From Perca fluviatilis (taxonomy: Eukaryota; Chordata; Actinopteri; Perciformes; Percidae): a stretch of DNA of 64,000 nt. The notes under the pieces are model-generated. The model had not been told where the DNA came from. It ran no database searches and saw only the letters and a list, made by a program, of their open reading frames with translations. The position numbers and the translations under genes were made by a program. Below are positions 1 to 10,685 of the stretch, one piece after another (the first letter of the stretch is position 1; every line of letters begins with the position of its first letter). The stretch is taken from positions 32,824,501-32,888,500 of the forward strand of contig NC_053132.1 of assembly GCF_010015445.1 (NCBI RefSeq). Reading direction: 5' to 3'.

Positions 1-83
1 CATCCAAAGACAGTCACTGTACGATCAAGAGTTAATAAACAATACAGACTAGCTCGCCGTTTCATTAATAATCATATACTTAC

Positions 84-367
84 GTTGTCTTCTTCTTTTC
101 TGTGAGCGCATCTTTGGAGAGTGTACCGACAACTCTTTTACCAGTTAGCCTGAAATATTCCCATATTTCGGAAGTTTTTGCTCCAACTCTCAGACTCATG
201 TCCCATGCCCCGCCACTTTTTTTCAAATGGAAGCAGTGAGGGCGGGGCAGTATGATAGAGAGACCGTGGAGCAGATTAACCAGCAGGGCGCGAACAGCGC
301 ACACACTGGTGTGGAAGTGAATTACAGTGAGTTTAAATAGATTACTGGGAAATGTTAATAAAAGCAC
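84..367 (-). pseudogene. Possible BED-type first exon (hAT-like), weak
   Basis: On the minus strand an open frame runs from a Met codon near 365 to position 84, where the sequence continues as a good 5' splice site (GTAAGTA). The last 40 codons include a TSEIWEYF stretch like the start of a BED zinc finger (consensus S-x-V/I-W-x-Y/H-F), followed by a basic segment ending in EKKKTT. The Cys and His ligands are not present and would have to lie in a downstream exon outside the window. Read this as a possible 5' exon of a domesticated or decayed hAT-type gene, or as chance. I do not recognise a specific gene. Confidence 0.2.
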
Positions 368-369
368 AA

Positions 370-2330
370 TGGAAGTCTGGATTATGAGGCAATTTCAGCA
401 GAGCCAACAGCTTCATATGTCATGGACATGTGAATATGGTGCTGAATTTGCCAGTATTTTAAGAAGAAAAATGGTTGGGACCTTGTCATGCAATGACAAA
501 GCTGATATGCTTTATGTGAAGCCCAGTGTTTTGGTGTCAGCAGAAAGACTTCTCTTAGAAAACTGTAGAGTGGAGCCTCGGTCTCCATTCCACCAGACAG
601 TGTTGGATGAGCAAGACCAAAGAAAGTAGTCATGTCACTATGTACAGTGGGTGAGCTCGAGGAGACTGTGAATGAATCATGGAATGCACAGTTTACCTTT
701 GTGGCAAAGCCTGATTAAAACTAATAGTTGAAATAAATTATTTTGTGTATCTTTTTTACATAACATACAAAGTAATTAATCTAGCATACTTCCATTAAAT
801 AAATCAATTCAAGCTAAAATTGAAGAGTCTACAATTAGGCTATACTGAGTCTGATCTATTTTAAGAGATTTTCTTAAAATTAAGTTAATACCTTTTAGAA
901 AAATGTCACCTGGGGTAAAACTCCCCCTGCTGCTACCCTGATTTGCATTTGTATAGCTCACAGCATTTTCATTTACATGTGAAAGCCTCCCCTAGAATTA
1001 GAGGGAGGGGGGGTCATGGGGGGACAACTGCCAAGCAAGGCCCACGTCAATTTCCGACAATTTTCGGCAGTTTTCGGTGTTGCCTGTAAATTGACGTGTA
1101 CAGCCGTAAACCTGAAGTTCCACGACAATCTACAGTGCCGCATACTGACGAAAATCCCACTTTTCATGCAGTGGTATGATGTGATACTTAAAAAAATAGA
1201 TAAACTTGGATCACGTCAAGAGGTACAATAAATTAAAAGTAGAAATACATTTGTGTAAAAAACACTCTTACTTGTTCAAGGAAAGGAGTGACATTTTGGG
1301 AAATATGCTTTTTTGATTTCTAGCCAAGAGTGAGATGTAAAGAGCAATTCCAATCTCATGTAAGTCCAGAACTTGAGTCAGGAGGAGATTAGTTTAGCAT
1401 TAGGACTGGAAGCAGGTAACCAAATCCACTTACTAGGGCTCGGCGGATGGATCCTGGGATATTCAGAAGCTACTCATTTGGTATCGATTCCTTTACAAAA
1501 AATATTCATTTGTATAATAACCTTAGATAAATACAAAACATGGGAGGCTGCATCACTTCCAAACATTTTAAGTATTTTTGTATGTTTGTGCCGAAACAGC
1601 CCTGACATATCTGGCCTGTGTCACATGACATCAAAACCTAGCACGCAGCCATGCACGCTTCTGCATCAAACGTGAGAGAATGGCAGAAAGGAAGCGTAGC
1701 GGGGTGTGGTGCTACTTTTCACCTGTAGATAAAAATACAGAAAGAGGCATTGTTTGTGACAAGAAAGTGCCACACAGCAACATTTGAAAACAACAAATCC
1801 TGAAAGTTAAACTCACTTAAATAAATAAAATTGAATTGAACTTATGCTTCCTGCACAGATGGTCGCACAGACATGAGCTGATGCGGAATTATGAAGAGGA
1901 AACGTTTGGATCTTTTATACTCCTTTAGGGTTTCTCCAACGCGACAATATTCTGATATTCTCCCAAACTGTAACTCACGTCTATAGCATTGTTTATAGAA
2001 GTTTTCTCCCCAACCACGTCTGCTAGGGAGGGAACGGTTCAAGTAAAAAATTCAAACCGTCTGGTCCACTAGGCACGGTCCACGGCATGTACAGTATGCA
2101 TTGTCCGGTTCATTTTAGTCTCACAGATTTCAGTCAAAAAGGATTTCTTTTTTAAATAAAGTTATTGGGGGGGAAACCACGTTTGGCAGGGATGAGGTGC
2201 CAAGTGCAGCTGTCAGTCAGTCTCTTTCTGCTGTATGGGAGCATTGCACTGGGTTTTCACAGGCAGCTTTTATCAACTGCAACTCCGCTACCGCTCTGCA
2301 AAAGTTGACTTGTGTAACTTGACAATGATG
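370..2330. other. No gene recognised
   Basis: AT-rich DNA with short open frames on both strands, none with a recognisable domain or convincing splice context. Around 1435-1500 there is a TAGGGCTCGG-headed stretch that resembles the end of a common fish hAT-type repeat, but no second end was found. A G-run lies near 1004-1023. Confidence 0.5.
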
Positions 2331-2457
2331 GGAAAAAGTGGTGGATAAAGCAGCAACTGTGTGCAACCACTGTGCAACACATGTAACTTATGCTAGTGGC
2401 AATACTTCCAATATGAGGGCACATTTACAAAGACATCACGCCATGTGTGTCCGTTGA
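2326..2457 (+). pseudogene. Decayed BED zinc-finger fragment of a hAT transposase
   Basis: Reading plus from about 2326 gives WEKVVDKAATVCNHCATHVTY and then ASGNTSNMRAHLQRHH before a stop at 2455-2457. C-x2-C followed by H-x4-H with the GNTSNMRAHL core is the classical BED finger of hAT transposases and ZBED proteins; it binds the transposon ends. No upstream Met is in frame and an in-frame stop immediately precedes the tryptophan. Downstream frames are broken and no DDE or hATC dimerisation domain is visible. This is an isolated N-terminal remnant, probably from an autonomous hAT copy. Confidence 0.7.
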
Positions 2458-3016
2458 CAGCACAAGGAGGAGCGAGTCGGGTAGGAAAGAGCAACTCCTT
2501 TTCCCTGCAGCGTTTAAACATCCTCTCCGTGCAGATTCAGACAGGGCAATCCAATCCATAACTTAAGCATTGGGCATGTTTAAAGCGAAAGATATGCAGT
2601 TGTGGCTTTTATACTTTAATTTCAAGTGGAAAAACTAATATTTCCATTACAATCTGGGATGTTATAGGCTACTCTTGTTGAAAAGGCTTTATAAGTCTAG
2701 TGCTGGTTGAGCCTATGCTTTACTTTATGTGGATGGCCTTAGTCTATAATGTGGCAATTTGTATATACAAATAACAAAGCTGCATTTTTTTGTTTACCCT
2801 AATATGCAAACCTATTCTTTTAATAAAGATTTCACAATGAAGAGGTGTTTATGTTCCTTATGTTCGTAGCCAGAATTGTGTCAAAGGCTCTCTGTCTGAC
2901 ATTAGACGTTGCAGGGAGGTTTACAGAGACGCAAAGCATATCCAAGTACAGATAGCACTGTTATTAGTTATTATCTCTGCCAAGAAAGTAGCGAAGGTTA
3001 TGTAATAGTGTCTGTC

Positions 3017-3024
3017 TGTCTACC
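3017..3024. repeat. Left 8-bp target duplication of hAT element
   Basis: TGTCTACC immediately precedes the CAGGGGCGCAA end and is repeated exactly at 4651-4658. Eight-base duplications are diagnostic of hAT transposition. Confidence 0.85.
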
Positions 3025-3481
3025 CAGGGGCGCAACTACCCAGTGTCAGAGGGGTATGCAGCAACGAGTCCATATTTATATATATGTATGTACGTATATA
3101 TATGTACATACACATATATAAATACGGGCTCGACATTAACGGTTGCCCTTGGCAACCAAATTGTGACAAGTGGCAACCTAATCATCACCCCTGGTTGCCC
3201 CTGTGGCAACCATATTATTGTATCCCACTTATTTCTTTTACTGTATTTTCATTACAATAATTAAATCATCATTGATGGCATTCGAGCATATGCGTTGCGG
3301 ATGTTTAATTTTGCGTTCTGATTTGTTTACTACGTCCCCGCTTTCAGACATAGGCTAATTGTTATATTTTCCATCTCTGTCTGCACTATTTTCCCCCCAA
3401 AAAGGACACACTGAATATGTTGGTCAACAAAACTTCAAACCATACTGGACATTTAGTTTTGTGTGGTCTAATACAACTCCT

Positions 3482-3799
3482 ACCTGATGTAATCACTGGT
3501 CTCATCTCAACCTGATGTCATCATTGGTCTCATCTCAACCTGATGTCATCACTGGTCTCATCTCAACCTGATGGCATCACTGGTCTCATCTCTACCTGAT
3601 GGCATCACTGGTCTCATCTCAACCTGATGGCATCACTGGTCTCATCTCAACCTGATGGCATCACTGGTCTCATCTCTACCTGATGGCATCACTGGTCTCA
3701 TCTCAACCTGATGGCATCAATGGTCTCATCTCTACCTGATGGCATCACTGGTCTCATCTCAACCTGATGGCATCAATGGTCTCATCGCTACTTGATGCC
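3482..3799 (+). repeat. 28-bp minisatellite, about 11 units
   Basis: Contiguous head-to-tail units of the type ACCTGATGGCATCACTGGTC followed by TCATCTCA. Variants alternate at fixed sites (ATGTCA/ATGGCA, CACTGG/CAATGG, TCTCAA/TCTCTA), showing higher-order homogenisation. The array lies inside the hAT element and the same unit fills the copy at 61.9 kb. Confidence 0.95.
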
Positions 3800-4182
3800 A
3801 TTGCCCACCTCATGTCTGTTTCATTCACTCCTTGCCTGTGTTCTTCTCCACTAAGACATATTGTCAAACAAACATTATGTAATTGATTTTCCATATTAGT
3901 TGTTCCATATTAATACTAATAAGATATGAATCTGTTGGTATCAAGTGGCTCCCCCTACACTACACCTAATGTTAGACCTACCTGTTGCCTTCCCCTGTCT
4001 TTCCTGATCCACCATCCTCACACCTGAATGAAATAAACTCACTGTTAAATATAGCAGCCTAAATTCAATTCTTAAATCAGCCTAGTGATGGCATCAGATA
4101 AGACAACTATTATGCAGTAAGGTTGTGCTGCTGTTGAAATTACATTCACATTTTGGATTTTAAAAAGTACAAATATGGAGAT

Positions 4183-4229
4183 CTCTCTCTCTCTCTTTAA
4201 AGCGAGAGAGAGAGAGAGCGAGAGAGAGA
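4183..4229. repeat. CT/GA inverted microsatellite
   Basis: A (CT)n run, the short spacer TTTAAAGC, then a (GA)n run form a purine/pyrimidine inverted repeat able to fold into a hairpin. It lies within hAT copy 1. Confidence 0.7.
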
Positions 4230-4650
4230 TGTGACCCTGTAATTACAGCTTCCATGTCACCCAACAGATGTAACTATAGCCTGTATGTCTGACAGCTAAT
4301 GGTAAAACAAAATATATTAATGATTCCATGGTAAACCAGTTATTGCATTAGTTATGTTTTCCAGATTCTTGTCATTTATTGAACATGCTACCTTATATTT
4401 ACCAGTTCTCAGCTCAGCAACCTCGGTTTTGCATATTCTAAGCTAGCTGTAAACCCCCATTTGGCTGCTACATTCCCTGTGTTAGCAAACGCTAGCATGT
4501 CTGTTAACATGACTATTTGAATGCTACATAAAATAATTTTTAAATCTTTTTTTATTTATTTATTTATTTTTTTTACCATCGTTTTGGCGCCCCCATGGTG
4601 CTGCACCCCTATGCGCCGCATATAGTGCATACCTACTTTTTGCGCCACTG

Positions 4651-4658
4651 TGTCTACC
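4651..4658. repeat. Right 8-bp target duplication of hAT element
   Basis: TGTCTACC, identical to 3017-3024. Confidence 0.85.
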
Positions 4659-5003
4659 CTAAATACCTAAACATCATCACAATATAATTTTAAATGTAGT
4701 TGTTTCATGAGGGTATTCAGGATTAATATATTCAATCAAACTTCATATAAATGTGTTATTACTGGCCAGCATGTGTCATGTGAGTTGCCTTTAAAGCAAC
4801 ATTGCATAACATTGGATGATTTTGTTTGCGTTTTGGCACCCCTACAGTTTCAGAGTGCAATTCACTTCTACACTGCTGTCGTAAATATGGACAGCTGTAC
4901 ACGTGCACTATGATCAAAAACTAGCGGGTCGACAACTTTGCTAACACAGCCAAACATCACGCAAGTGCAACAACACAAGACATAGCAAGCCAGCTAAGAT
5001 TAC

Positions 5004-5321
5004 TTACTACTCCAACAGCAAGATGGCCAGCTCGTTGTCTGTTGCAAGACAGACAATTATTTCAGAAAGCTCTCGCCAACGACTAAAAGCCCGTCCCAGA
5101 TTTACTTGCTCCGTTACTAACTCCTTTTCTCTACTTAGCCTCCTCCGTCTCCTCTTTGGTCTCTTGTCCTCTGCCATGATGTACGTAGAGTCTGCTAAAC
5201 CCATTGCCCGCTTGCCCAGCTCTGATTCTGGCACGACACTGGCACTCCCGGGCCTAAAAACTTCATCCTCCCAGCGGTCCTGTGCTAGCTGGGTAAACAT
5301 CATAACTCCCCCGGTGCTCAA
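5004..5321 (-). CDS. Possible first exon of a transposon-type gene
   Basis: A minus-strand frame opens with a Met at 5319 (a better start may be the internal MAEDKRPKRRRRR Met near 5177). It has a run of basic residues, then VNLGRAFSRWRELSE and ELAILLLE. The frame reaches a stop that overlaps a GTAGTAAGT splice-donor context near 5000-5008, so the stop may be intronic and the exon may end in a split Tyr codon. The basic-VN(L/I)G-x-AF-x-RWRELR...LLL pattern recurs, from memory, at the N-terminus of many transposon-derived fish proteins. No further domain is visible nearby. It is either exon 1 of a gene running leftward or a decayed copy. Confidence 0.35.
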
Positions 5322-5329
5322 CTGACTGA

Positions 5330-7330
5330 GCTAACTAGCTGATTGCAGTTAGCCGCAGTTAGCTGTTAGCCTGAGCTCTAACCACTTTAGCAACAAGTAA
5401 AACTTTCTGTTCATCAGGAAACTCCAGTTTCATCCAACTCGGTGGTAGTGCCTGCCGATCCCAGGAGATCATACCCGCTTGCCAAAGCTCCATAGTTCGA
5501 GAACAAGCCTTCGGAAAATGCAGTGGAAATGACAGCGGCACCATTCTCCCTTTATAAGTCAGTGTAGCAAACTTTTCTTGCCCCCATAACATTGCCCCGA
5601 CAACAAACCACAATTGAGCACATTGCCTATACACGGTCCATTTATTCATTTTTACCATATGTTCTGCCTTTATTTGATAATGTATATAGTAGTCAAAAGG
5701 CTAAATGGAAATAGGGGAAGAAATGCAACAAAGTTCAACCTGGGGATGTTTAGGTGGTATGCGTCATAGCCCACAGGCTAACATGACAGGCTTAGTTATT
5801 ATTTTGTTTGTATTATTTTGTCTGTTTTTGGTTCAATAAGTCTCTTTGTAACAAAATACTAATTTGACATGTCACATTATGATATTTAAAGATGGTGGAG
5901 TAAGTGTGTCTACTCAGATTTCTGTCAGCAGTGGGAGGCTGATGGATCTCAGTGGTGAACTGAGAATTTACAGACCATGACATCAGAAGCTATAGGGTCA
6001 AAACTATACTAGTGTTCATATGTGTAGCATAGGGTTTGGGAAAGATCACAGTCTTCTTTCAGTATTAAAAACAAGTCCAATATCTGCCAATTTGATCACT
6101 CTGATTCTTGTGGAGAGAGAAAGAAAAGAACAGAGGAAAGTGGGGAGACAACGTAATGAAAGAGGAGAGAGAGAGAGAGGTAGAGAGAGAGAGAGAGAGA
6201 GAGAGATGGCCTTTTCCCCCCACCATTAATTATGACCTGCTCCACTTTGAGGTCAATTACCATAAATCAAAGTTAGAATAATAAGCCCATCAAAGCCTTG
6301 TTCAGTCATTGGCCTCTCTTGTCCTATCACACAGCTTCATCATGTTTTATGTTCACTATATCACATGGCGGGGGGGGAGGGGGGAGTTGTGCACTCGTCG
6401 TATCTTAGCCTGAATAAAATTTTATTCTGTAGTTTTTTTTACTCAACAAAGAGCAAAACTGAAGCAAAAGAAATCCTAAAAACTATAGAAGCCCAGAAAG
6501 GCAAGGCAAATGTAGTTTATCTCCTACGTACGAGATATTATCTTGTTTTCTTCTCTTTTTTTGTACTTTTTGATTTAGTGAAGTGAGGCATAACCTGTGA
6601 CACTACATCAAACAGGACATAATACATTGGGTGCAGACCGTCCTTACCCAGAATCAACCATATAGGTTGATTGTGCAAGTAGCTCATAACGACCCATAAC
6701 TACATTTCTTGTTAGGCGGCGACTTCTTGTGGCTGTAGCAATTATCGCAAGATAAATAAAAGAAAATAAGGAAGCGAGGTGACAAAGTATAAGAATAGAA
6801 GTATAAGGGCCAAACACAGGACTGTGTCCCGTGTAAAACCATAAGTCAAGTGTGTCACTTTTAGAAATTAACCGAGTTTTATAGACCTTAGCCCGTGACA
6901 CAATGACCTCTATGAGGTCACGTTAAGTCCTCATTTTAGTAGTTTTACGTGACTCATTTAAAGCCAATACCTGATGTTTTCCTAACCCTAACTAAGTATT
7001 TTTGTTGCCTGTTACTTGAAGTGGCTATGAGGAACTTTCAGTTTGTGTTGATTGGAGTGGCCCCTTTGGACAAAAGCAGTAGTGATTTTACCACACCTGC
7101 TGTCCTAAAGATCCTTTCTGCCGTAATGTAATGACCACTGGAGGAAAGCATGTATTACCCACTGTATTACTGAGTAAGTGTTACCAGGAGGTCATATAGT
7201 TGTGACGAATATTTTGCTCTGACAGAAAATCATTCATTTACAATAAGAGAAAACGTTACGGATGCATCGTTGCTAAACCGGGTATCACTGTCACTGTTTC
7301 ACGAGCCAAAGCATTAGCAAGTTTGTTGTA
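5330..7330. other. No gene recognised
   Basis: A minus-strand frame at 5359-5658 is open but matches nothing I know. The remainder holds a GA-rich microsatellite (6162-6206), a G-run (6368-6383) and anonymous AT-rich DNA. Confidence 0.45.
6162..6206 (+). repeat. (GA)n microsatellite
   Basis: Near-continuous GA dinucleotides with one GGTA interruption, within a wider purine-rich tract from 6113. Confidence 0.9.
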
Positions 7331-7339
7331 GCAACCAAC

Positions 7340-7420
7340 GTAATAATAACAATAACTTAGATTTATATAGCGCCCTTCAGGAAACCCAAGGATGCCTAAC
7401 ACAAGAAAATAGTAGGCTAA
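7340..7420 (-). mobile_element. LINE 3' tail fragment
   Basis: On the minus strand the segment reads as a truncated retroelement 3' end: a GGGCGCTATATAAATCTAAG-like core followed by a TTATTGTTATTATT tail. This GCGCTATATAAA-plus-simple-repeat ending is shared by several teleost LINE families; the clade cannot be assigned from so little sequence. Confidence 0.4.
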
Positions 7421-7506
7421 CACAAACACAGACTGAAAAGAAATAAAAACCAGCCATTAAATGGAAGGGGGACGTAATTTCATGTAGGCTACTGACGTAC
7501 AACCAC

Positions 7507-7550
7507 ATCGCGCATTGCATATTACATGTATGTAATATGCAATGCGTGAT
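7507..7550. repeat. 44-bp near-perfect palindrome
   Basis: Two 21-base arms (7507-7527 and 7530-7550) separated by GT are reverse complements except for one G-T pair. The inner 17 bases (CGCATTGCATATTACAT) match perfectly. The DNA could extrude as a cruciform, or a transcript could fold as a tight hairpin. No transposon end or gene overlaps it. Confidence 0.9.
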
Positions 7551-7740
7551 TTGGTGAAAGGTGCCAACAAATAAAATGTATTATTATTATTATTATTATG
7601 ATCATCAGATTGAAAATTAAACAGTTAATTAAAAAGTTAGCACATTAGCTACATGATTAAAACTGCGGCCATAACGTTAAATAAAACAGTTACACATAAC
7701 ATACAAATGATACATGTTATGGTGTGTATTAACAGTCTTT

Positions 7741-7743
<3 letters not shown>

Positions 7744-7779
<36 letters not shown>
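7744..7779 (+). repeat. (GT)n microsatellite
   Basis: Uninterrupted GT dinucleotides. The Val-Cys open frames across it are artefacts of the repeat. Confidence 0.95.
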
Positions 7780-7782
<3 letters not shown>

Positions 7783-8049
7783 AGGGTAGAGGACTACAGT
7801 GGCCGACGGGGGCAAACGCACTGCAACTTAATGAAACATGCAAATAGACAAAACACAAGAAAATTAAAAGGACAAATCCAGCACAAAATGAACCTAGGGG
7901 TTAATAACACTCGTGTACCGAGTTAACCGTTCTCTGGGATGTGTTTTCATGCTAATCGAATGTGACCAGTTTTAGCGCCAACCGCTAATTAGCTTATAAC
8001 GCTAGTCGTTGGGGCACGGATAAAGTAAAAAGAATCATTAATTTTGACA

Positions 8050-8150
8050 ACACATGCAAAACACGCTGCAAATACAACACAACCAAATACACAAATGTGC
8101 TGCAAATACACACAACACAACCAAATACACAAACGCGCTGCAAATACAGA
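8050..8150 (+). repeat. Short tandem repeat, unit about 35-38 bp
   Basis: Two to three imperfect units built around GCTGCAAATACA and AACCAAATACACAAA start near 8064, 8099 and 8137. The array abuts the foldback MITE at 8222. Confidence 0.7.
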
Positions 8151-8221
8151 AACTATGCAAAAAGAAAAGCACACAATCTCCGAAAACAAATGCAACAAAA
8201 AAAATGCTGCATCCAGATTAC

Positions 8222-8303
8222 ACAACGGAAGTTCTCCAGACCTCTAGAGGGACCGACCTCTAGAGGGAGCAGCTAAGTGGAACAGCTGATTTTTTACCCC
8301 ACG

Positions 8304-8364
<61 letters not shown>

Positions 8365-8617
8365 GGGGCACGTTCAATCTCAAAACCGTTGTGAAACGGT
8401 GTGCAACTGCTTTGAGATCATAGACTGTAAATATTAAGTCTATGTTAGAAATATGTTTTCTTTCGTTTGGTGGCTCAGGTCACAGGTGATACCCAATCAG
8501 CAGAGACGTGTCTGTAAACTTGTGGTAATAAAAAGGCAGAGTGCTCTCTCCCCATGGGGTCAAAAATCAGCTGTTCCACTTAGCGCTCCCCCTAGAGGCC
8601 TGGAGAACTTCCGTTGT
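8222..8617. mobile_element. Foldback MITE with roughly 70-bp inverted arms
   Basis: The left arm starts ACAACGGAAGTTCTCCAG and runs to the GGGGAGAG at about 8310. The right arm (about 8545-8617) is its reverse complement through the shared AGTGGAACAGCTGATTTTT block. The left arm carries an extra 16-bp tandem copy of the CCTCTAGAGGG segment. The loop holds a 58-bp (GA)n tract and about 180 bp of unique DNA. There is no coding capacity. No convincing target duplication was seen, so the superfamily is open. Confidence 0.75.
8306..8363 (+). repeat. (GA)n microsatellite inside MITE
   Basis: 29 uninterrupted GA units at the inner edge of the left arm of the foldback MITE. It may have grown from the GGGGAGAGAG at the arm tip. 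Confidence 0.95.
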
Positions 8618-8632
8618 TGTTGTTGCCCTTTA

Positions 8633-8690
8633 TTAGGGCCCGAGCGCCGACTGCGGCGAAGGCCCTATTGAAACTGAAGGAATTATTGTT

Positions 8691-8741
<51 letters not shown>

Positions 8742-9862
8742 ATTATTATTTTCCCGTCAAATGAATTGGCTTTTTGAAGAGCTTAATATATTCAAAAACT
8801 CACCAAATTTGGCGGTCGCATCAAGTCTGGTGAAAATTTACGTATTTTAAGGGTTGCACGATTAGGCGCACAAAAATGGCTCGCTAGCGCCCCCTAGAAA
8901 GTTAAGAAAATTGAGCCCCTGCAGTGCGTTAAACGTAGACTCACGGAACTTGGTACACATATGTATCATGTCAAGATGTACAAAAAACGTCATTAGAGCC
9001 ATACCCTAAACCCAACAGGAAGTCCGCCATTTTGAATTAAATGTTCGAAATTAGTGCGATTTTGGCCATTTCCACATGTCGTACTTTAACGAACTCCTCC
9101 TAGAGATTTCATCCGATCAACTTCAAACTCGGTCTGTGCCATCTTAAGATGTTAAAGATGAAAAATTGTTAAAAGAAAAACTTTTCATCATGGGACGTGG
9201 CCGTGGCGGGGCGGCCATTTTGTGCGTTTCGCCGCCGAAACAGGAAGTGGGTGTAACTCGAGTGTACATTGTCCGATTACCTCGAAACTTTTCAGGATTC
9301 ATAAGAGTCCAACCCTGAGGACAAATAGAGGCCGATATTTACTTAAAGTCATAGCGCTAAGTCATACCCCTATAATATGTCCACGCCCACTTACTCAGGC
9401 CACGCCCCCTTTCATAACATTTGAACCGTTTAAGGTATACCCTTGTGTGAGGTGTCATTGAACTCAGCACAGACTTCCTTCTTCATCGGTGATGGTTTGA
9501 CCCGCCCCCTAAACTTAAGCCACGCCCCCTTTCATAACATTTGAACCATTTAAGATTGACCTTTGTGTGAGGTATCAATGAACTCAGCAGAGAGTTTCTT
9601 ATTCATTGGTAATGGTATTGTTGATTGTTGGTGGGGGTGCCCCCCCCCCCCCCCCTTTAACAGCTGATGAACCGTATGACGTAGAATCTTGAGTGAGGTA
9701 TCATGGTATCATTGAACTCGGCAGGGAGTTCCCTTTTCATTGGTGACTATTTGTGGTGTCTGAGTGCCGCGCAAATGAACGGTCGCAAGGAGCGGCGTCC
9801 GCCAGTAACCCCGACGCACGCAGAGGCGCGAGGGCCTGTCCATCGCTGCTCGCACCTTTAAT
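8633..9862 (+). mobile_element. Dispersed teleost repeat headed by GGGCCCGAGCGCC
   Basis: The segment opens with TTAGGGCCCGAGCGCCGACT and closes near GCGCGAGGGCCTGTCCATCG, with CTTTAAT beyond it. I remember this combination as a high-copy fish interspersed repeat. Inside are a (TTTC)n tract, repeated CCACGCCCCCTTTCATAACA blocks at about 9400 and 9520 followed by ATTTGAACC(G/A)TTTAAG, and a C-run at 9640-9654. The two CACGCCCC blocks show internal tandem duplication of about 120 bp. It has no protein frame, and its superfamily is not known to me. Confidence 0.65.
8688..8741 (+). repeat. (TTTC)n microsatellite
   Basis: About 13 tetranucleotide units within the GGGCCC-headed repeat. Confidence 0.95.
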
Positions 9863-9869
9863 TTTTGTT

Positions 9870-10680
9870 GCAAGTACGAGCTATTATCTTCTACATACAG
9901 GATGTTATCTCTTACGTAAATCTTCAAATTTTTCTCCTACGTAGAAAGCATGGCTGTTTTGAGAATGCTGTGCAGATAAAAAGGGCATTGAAAGCTCAGT
10001 CAAATGCAGCAGAAACCAAAGTGTTTACCTTCTCAGTTAACTAACTAGAAATGGCCACTTTAAAAATGTATCTAACTGTGCACAGGCAGTGGCAGGATTT
10101 TATTTTATAGTGCACACAAGGTCGCCCGCTCGCAGCCAGCCAGGAGCAAGACACACACACACACACACAATATCATCTGACAGGTCAGGTAAAAATGAAC
10201 ATTCTGAATAAAAGCAGTGGGTGAAATAATATATCATTAATGGAAAATATGAATTACATTCTCTAAAACCTGAACATAGCAGAGAGCCGAGCAGCTGTCC
10301 ACTGCTGCTGTGTCTCTATTAGGAGACACGCTGCGCACTTACGCATTAAGGTGTGCGTTGTAAAGCAGCTACAGCACTGACAGACTGGGATACAAAAAAA
10401 TATTGGTCACGTTTAAATGCCTTCCTAAAGTTTTGAAAAATGTCACAGGACCTCGTCGGTCAGGCCCTGTAGCTTTCATTTCTTTTTCTCTGTGCCATTG
10501 TTCTAGCAACTGTGTTCTTGGGGCAAAGGGAACATTTATGCTTTGCCACATGGATAATTGCAATTATGTACTGTATCTATAGAAAAATAGCGAAAATAAC
10601 TTATTGGCCTGGATAGCCTACATGCAATTACTGCATAGTTGTTGTTGTTTCAGCACCATGGAGAGCGCCGCTGTTTATAC
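9870..10680. other. No gene recognised
   Basis: Anonymous sequence with a short CA run at 10150-10169. Nothing gene-like is visible. Confidence 0.5.
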
Positions 10681-10685
10681 AGTAT

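Larger units (their letters stand above)
3025..4650. mobile_element. Non-autonomous hAT transposon carrying a minisatellite (copy 1)
   Basis: The element starts with CAGGGGCGCAA and ends with the inverse of CAGTGGCGCAA, flanked by a perfect 8-bp duplication (TGTCTACC), so its 1626-bp limits are secure. It has no transposase frame. Inside are a palindromic TA/GT-rich stretch (3070-3120), paired GGTTGCC/GGCAACC motifs (3138-3213), a 28-bp minisatellite (3482-3799), a unique segment shared with copy 2 (3800-4140, 4320-4520), a CT/GA hairpin (4183-4229) and a T-rich tract (4540-4575). Mobility would need a transposase in trans. The same family recurs at 61816. Confidence 0.9.

Noticed and set aside
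327..629. 100-codon plus frame near the left edge
   Set aside because: No domain, no homologous motif recognised, and atypical low-complexity flanks.
3482..3799. CRISPR-like 28-bp repeats (also 61892-62479)
   Set aside because: Units are contiguous with no unique spacers, and the DNA is vertebrate. This is a minisatellite.
5359..5658. 99-codon minus frame next to the possible exon at 5004-5321
   Set aside because: No recognised domain and no clear splice sites linking it to the neighbouring frame.
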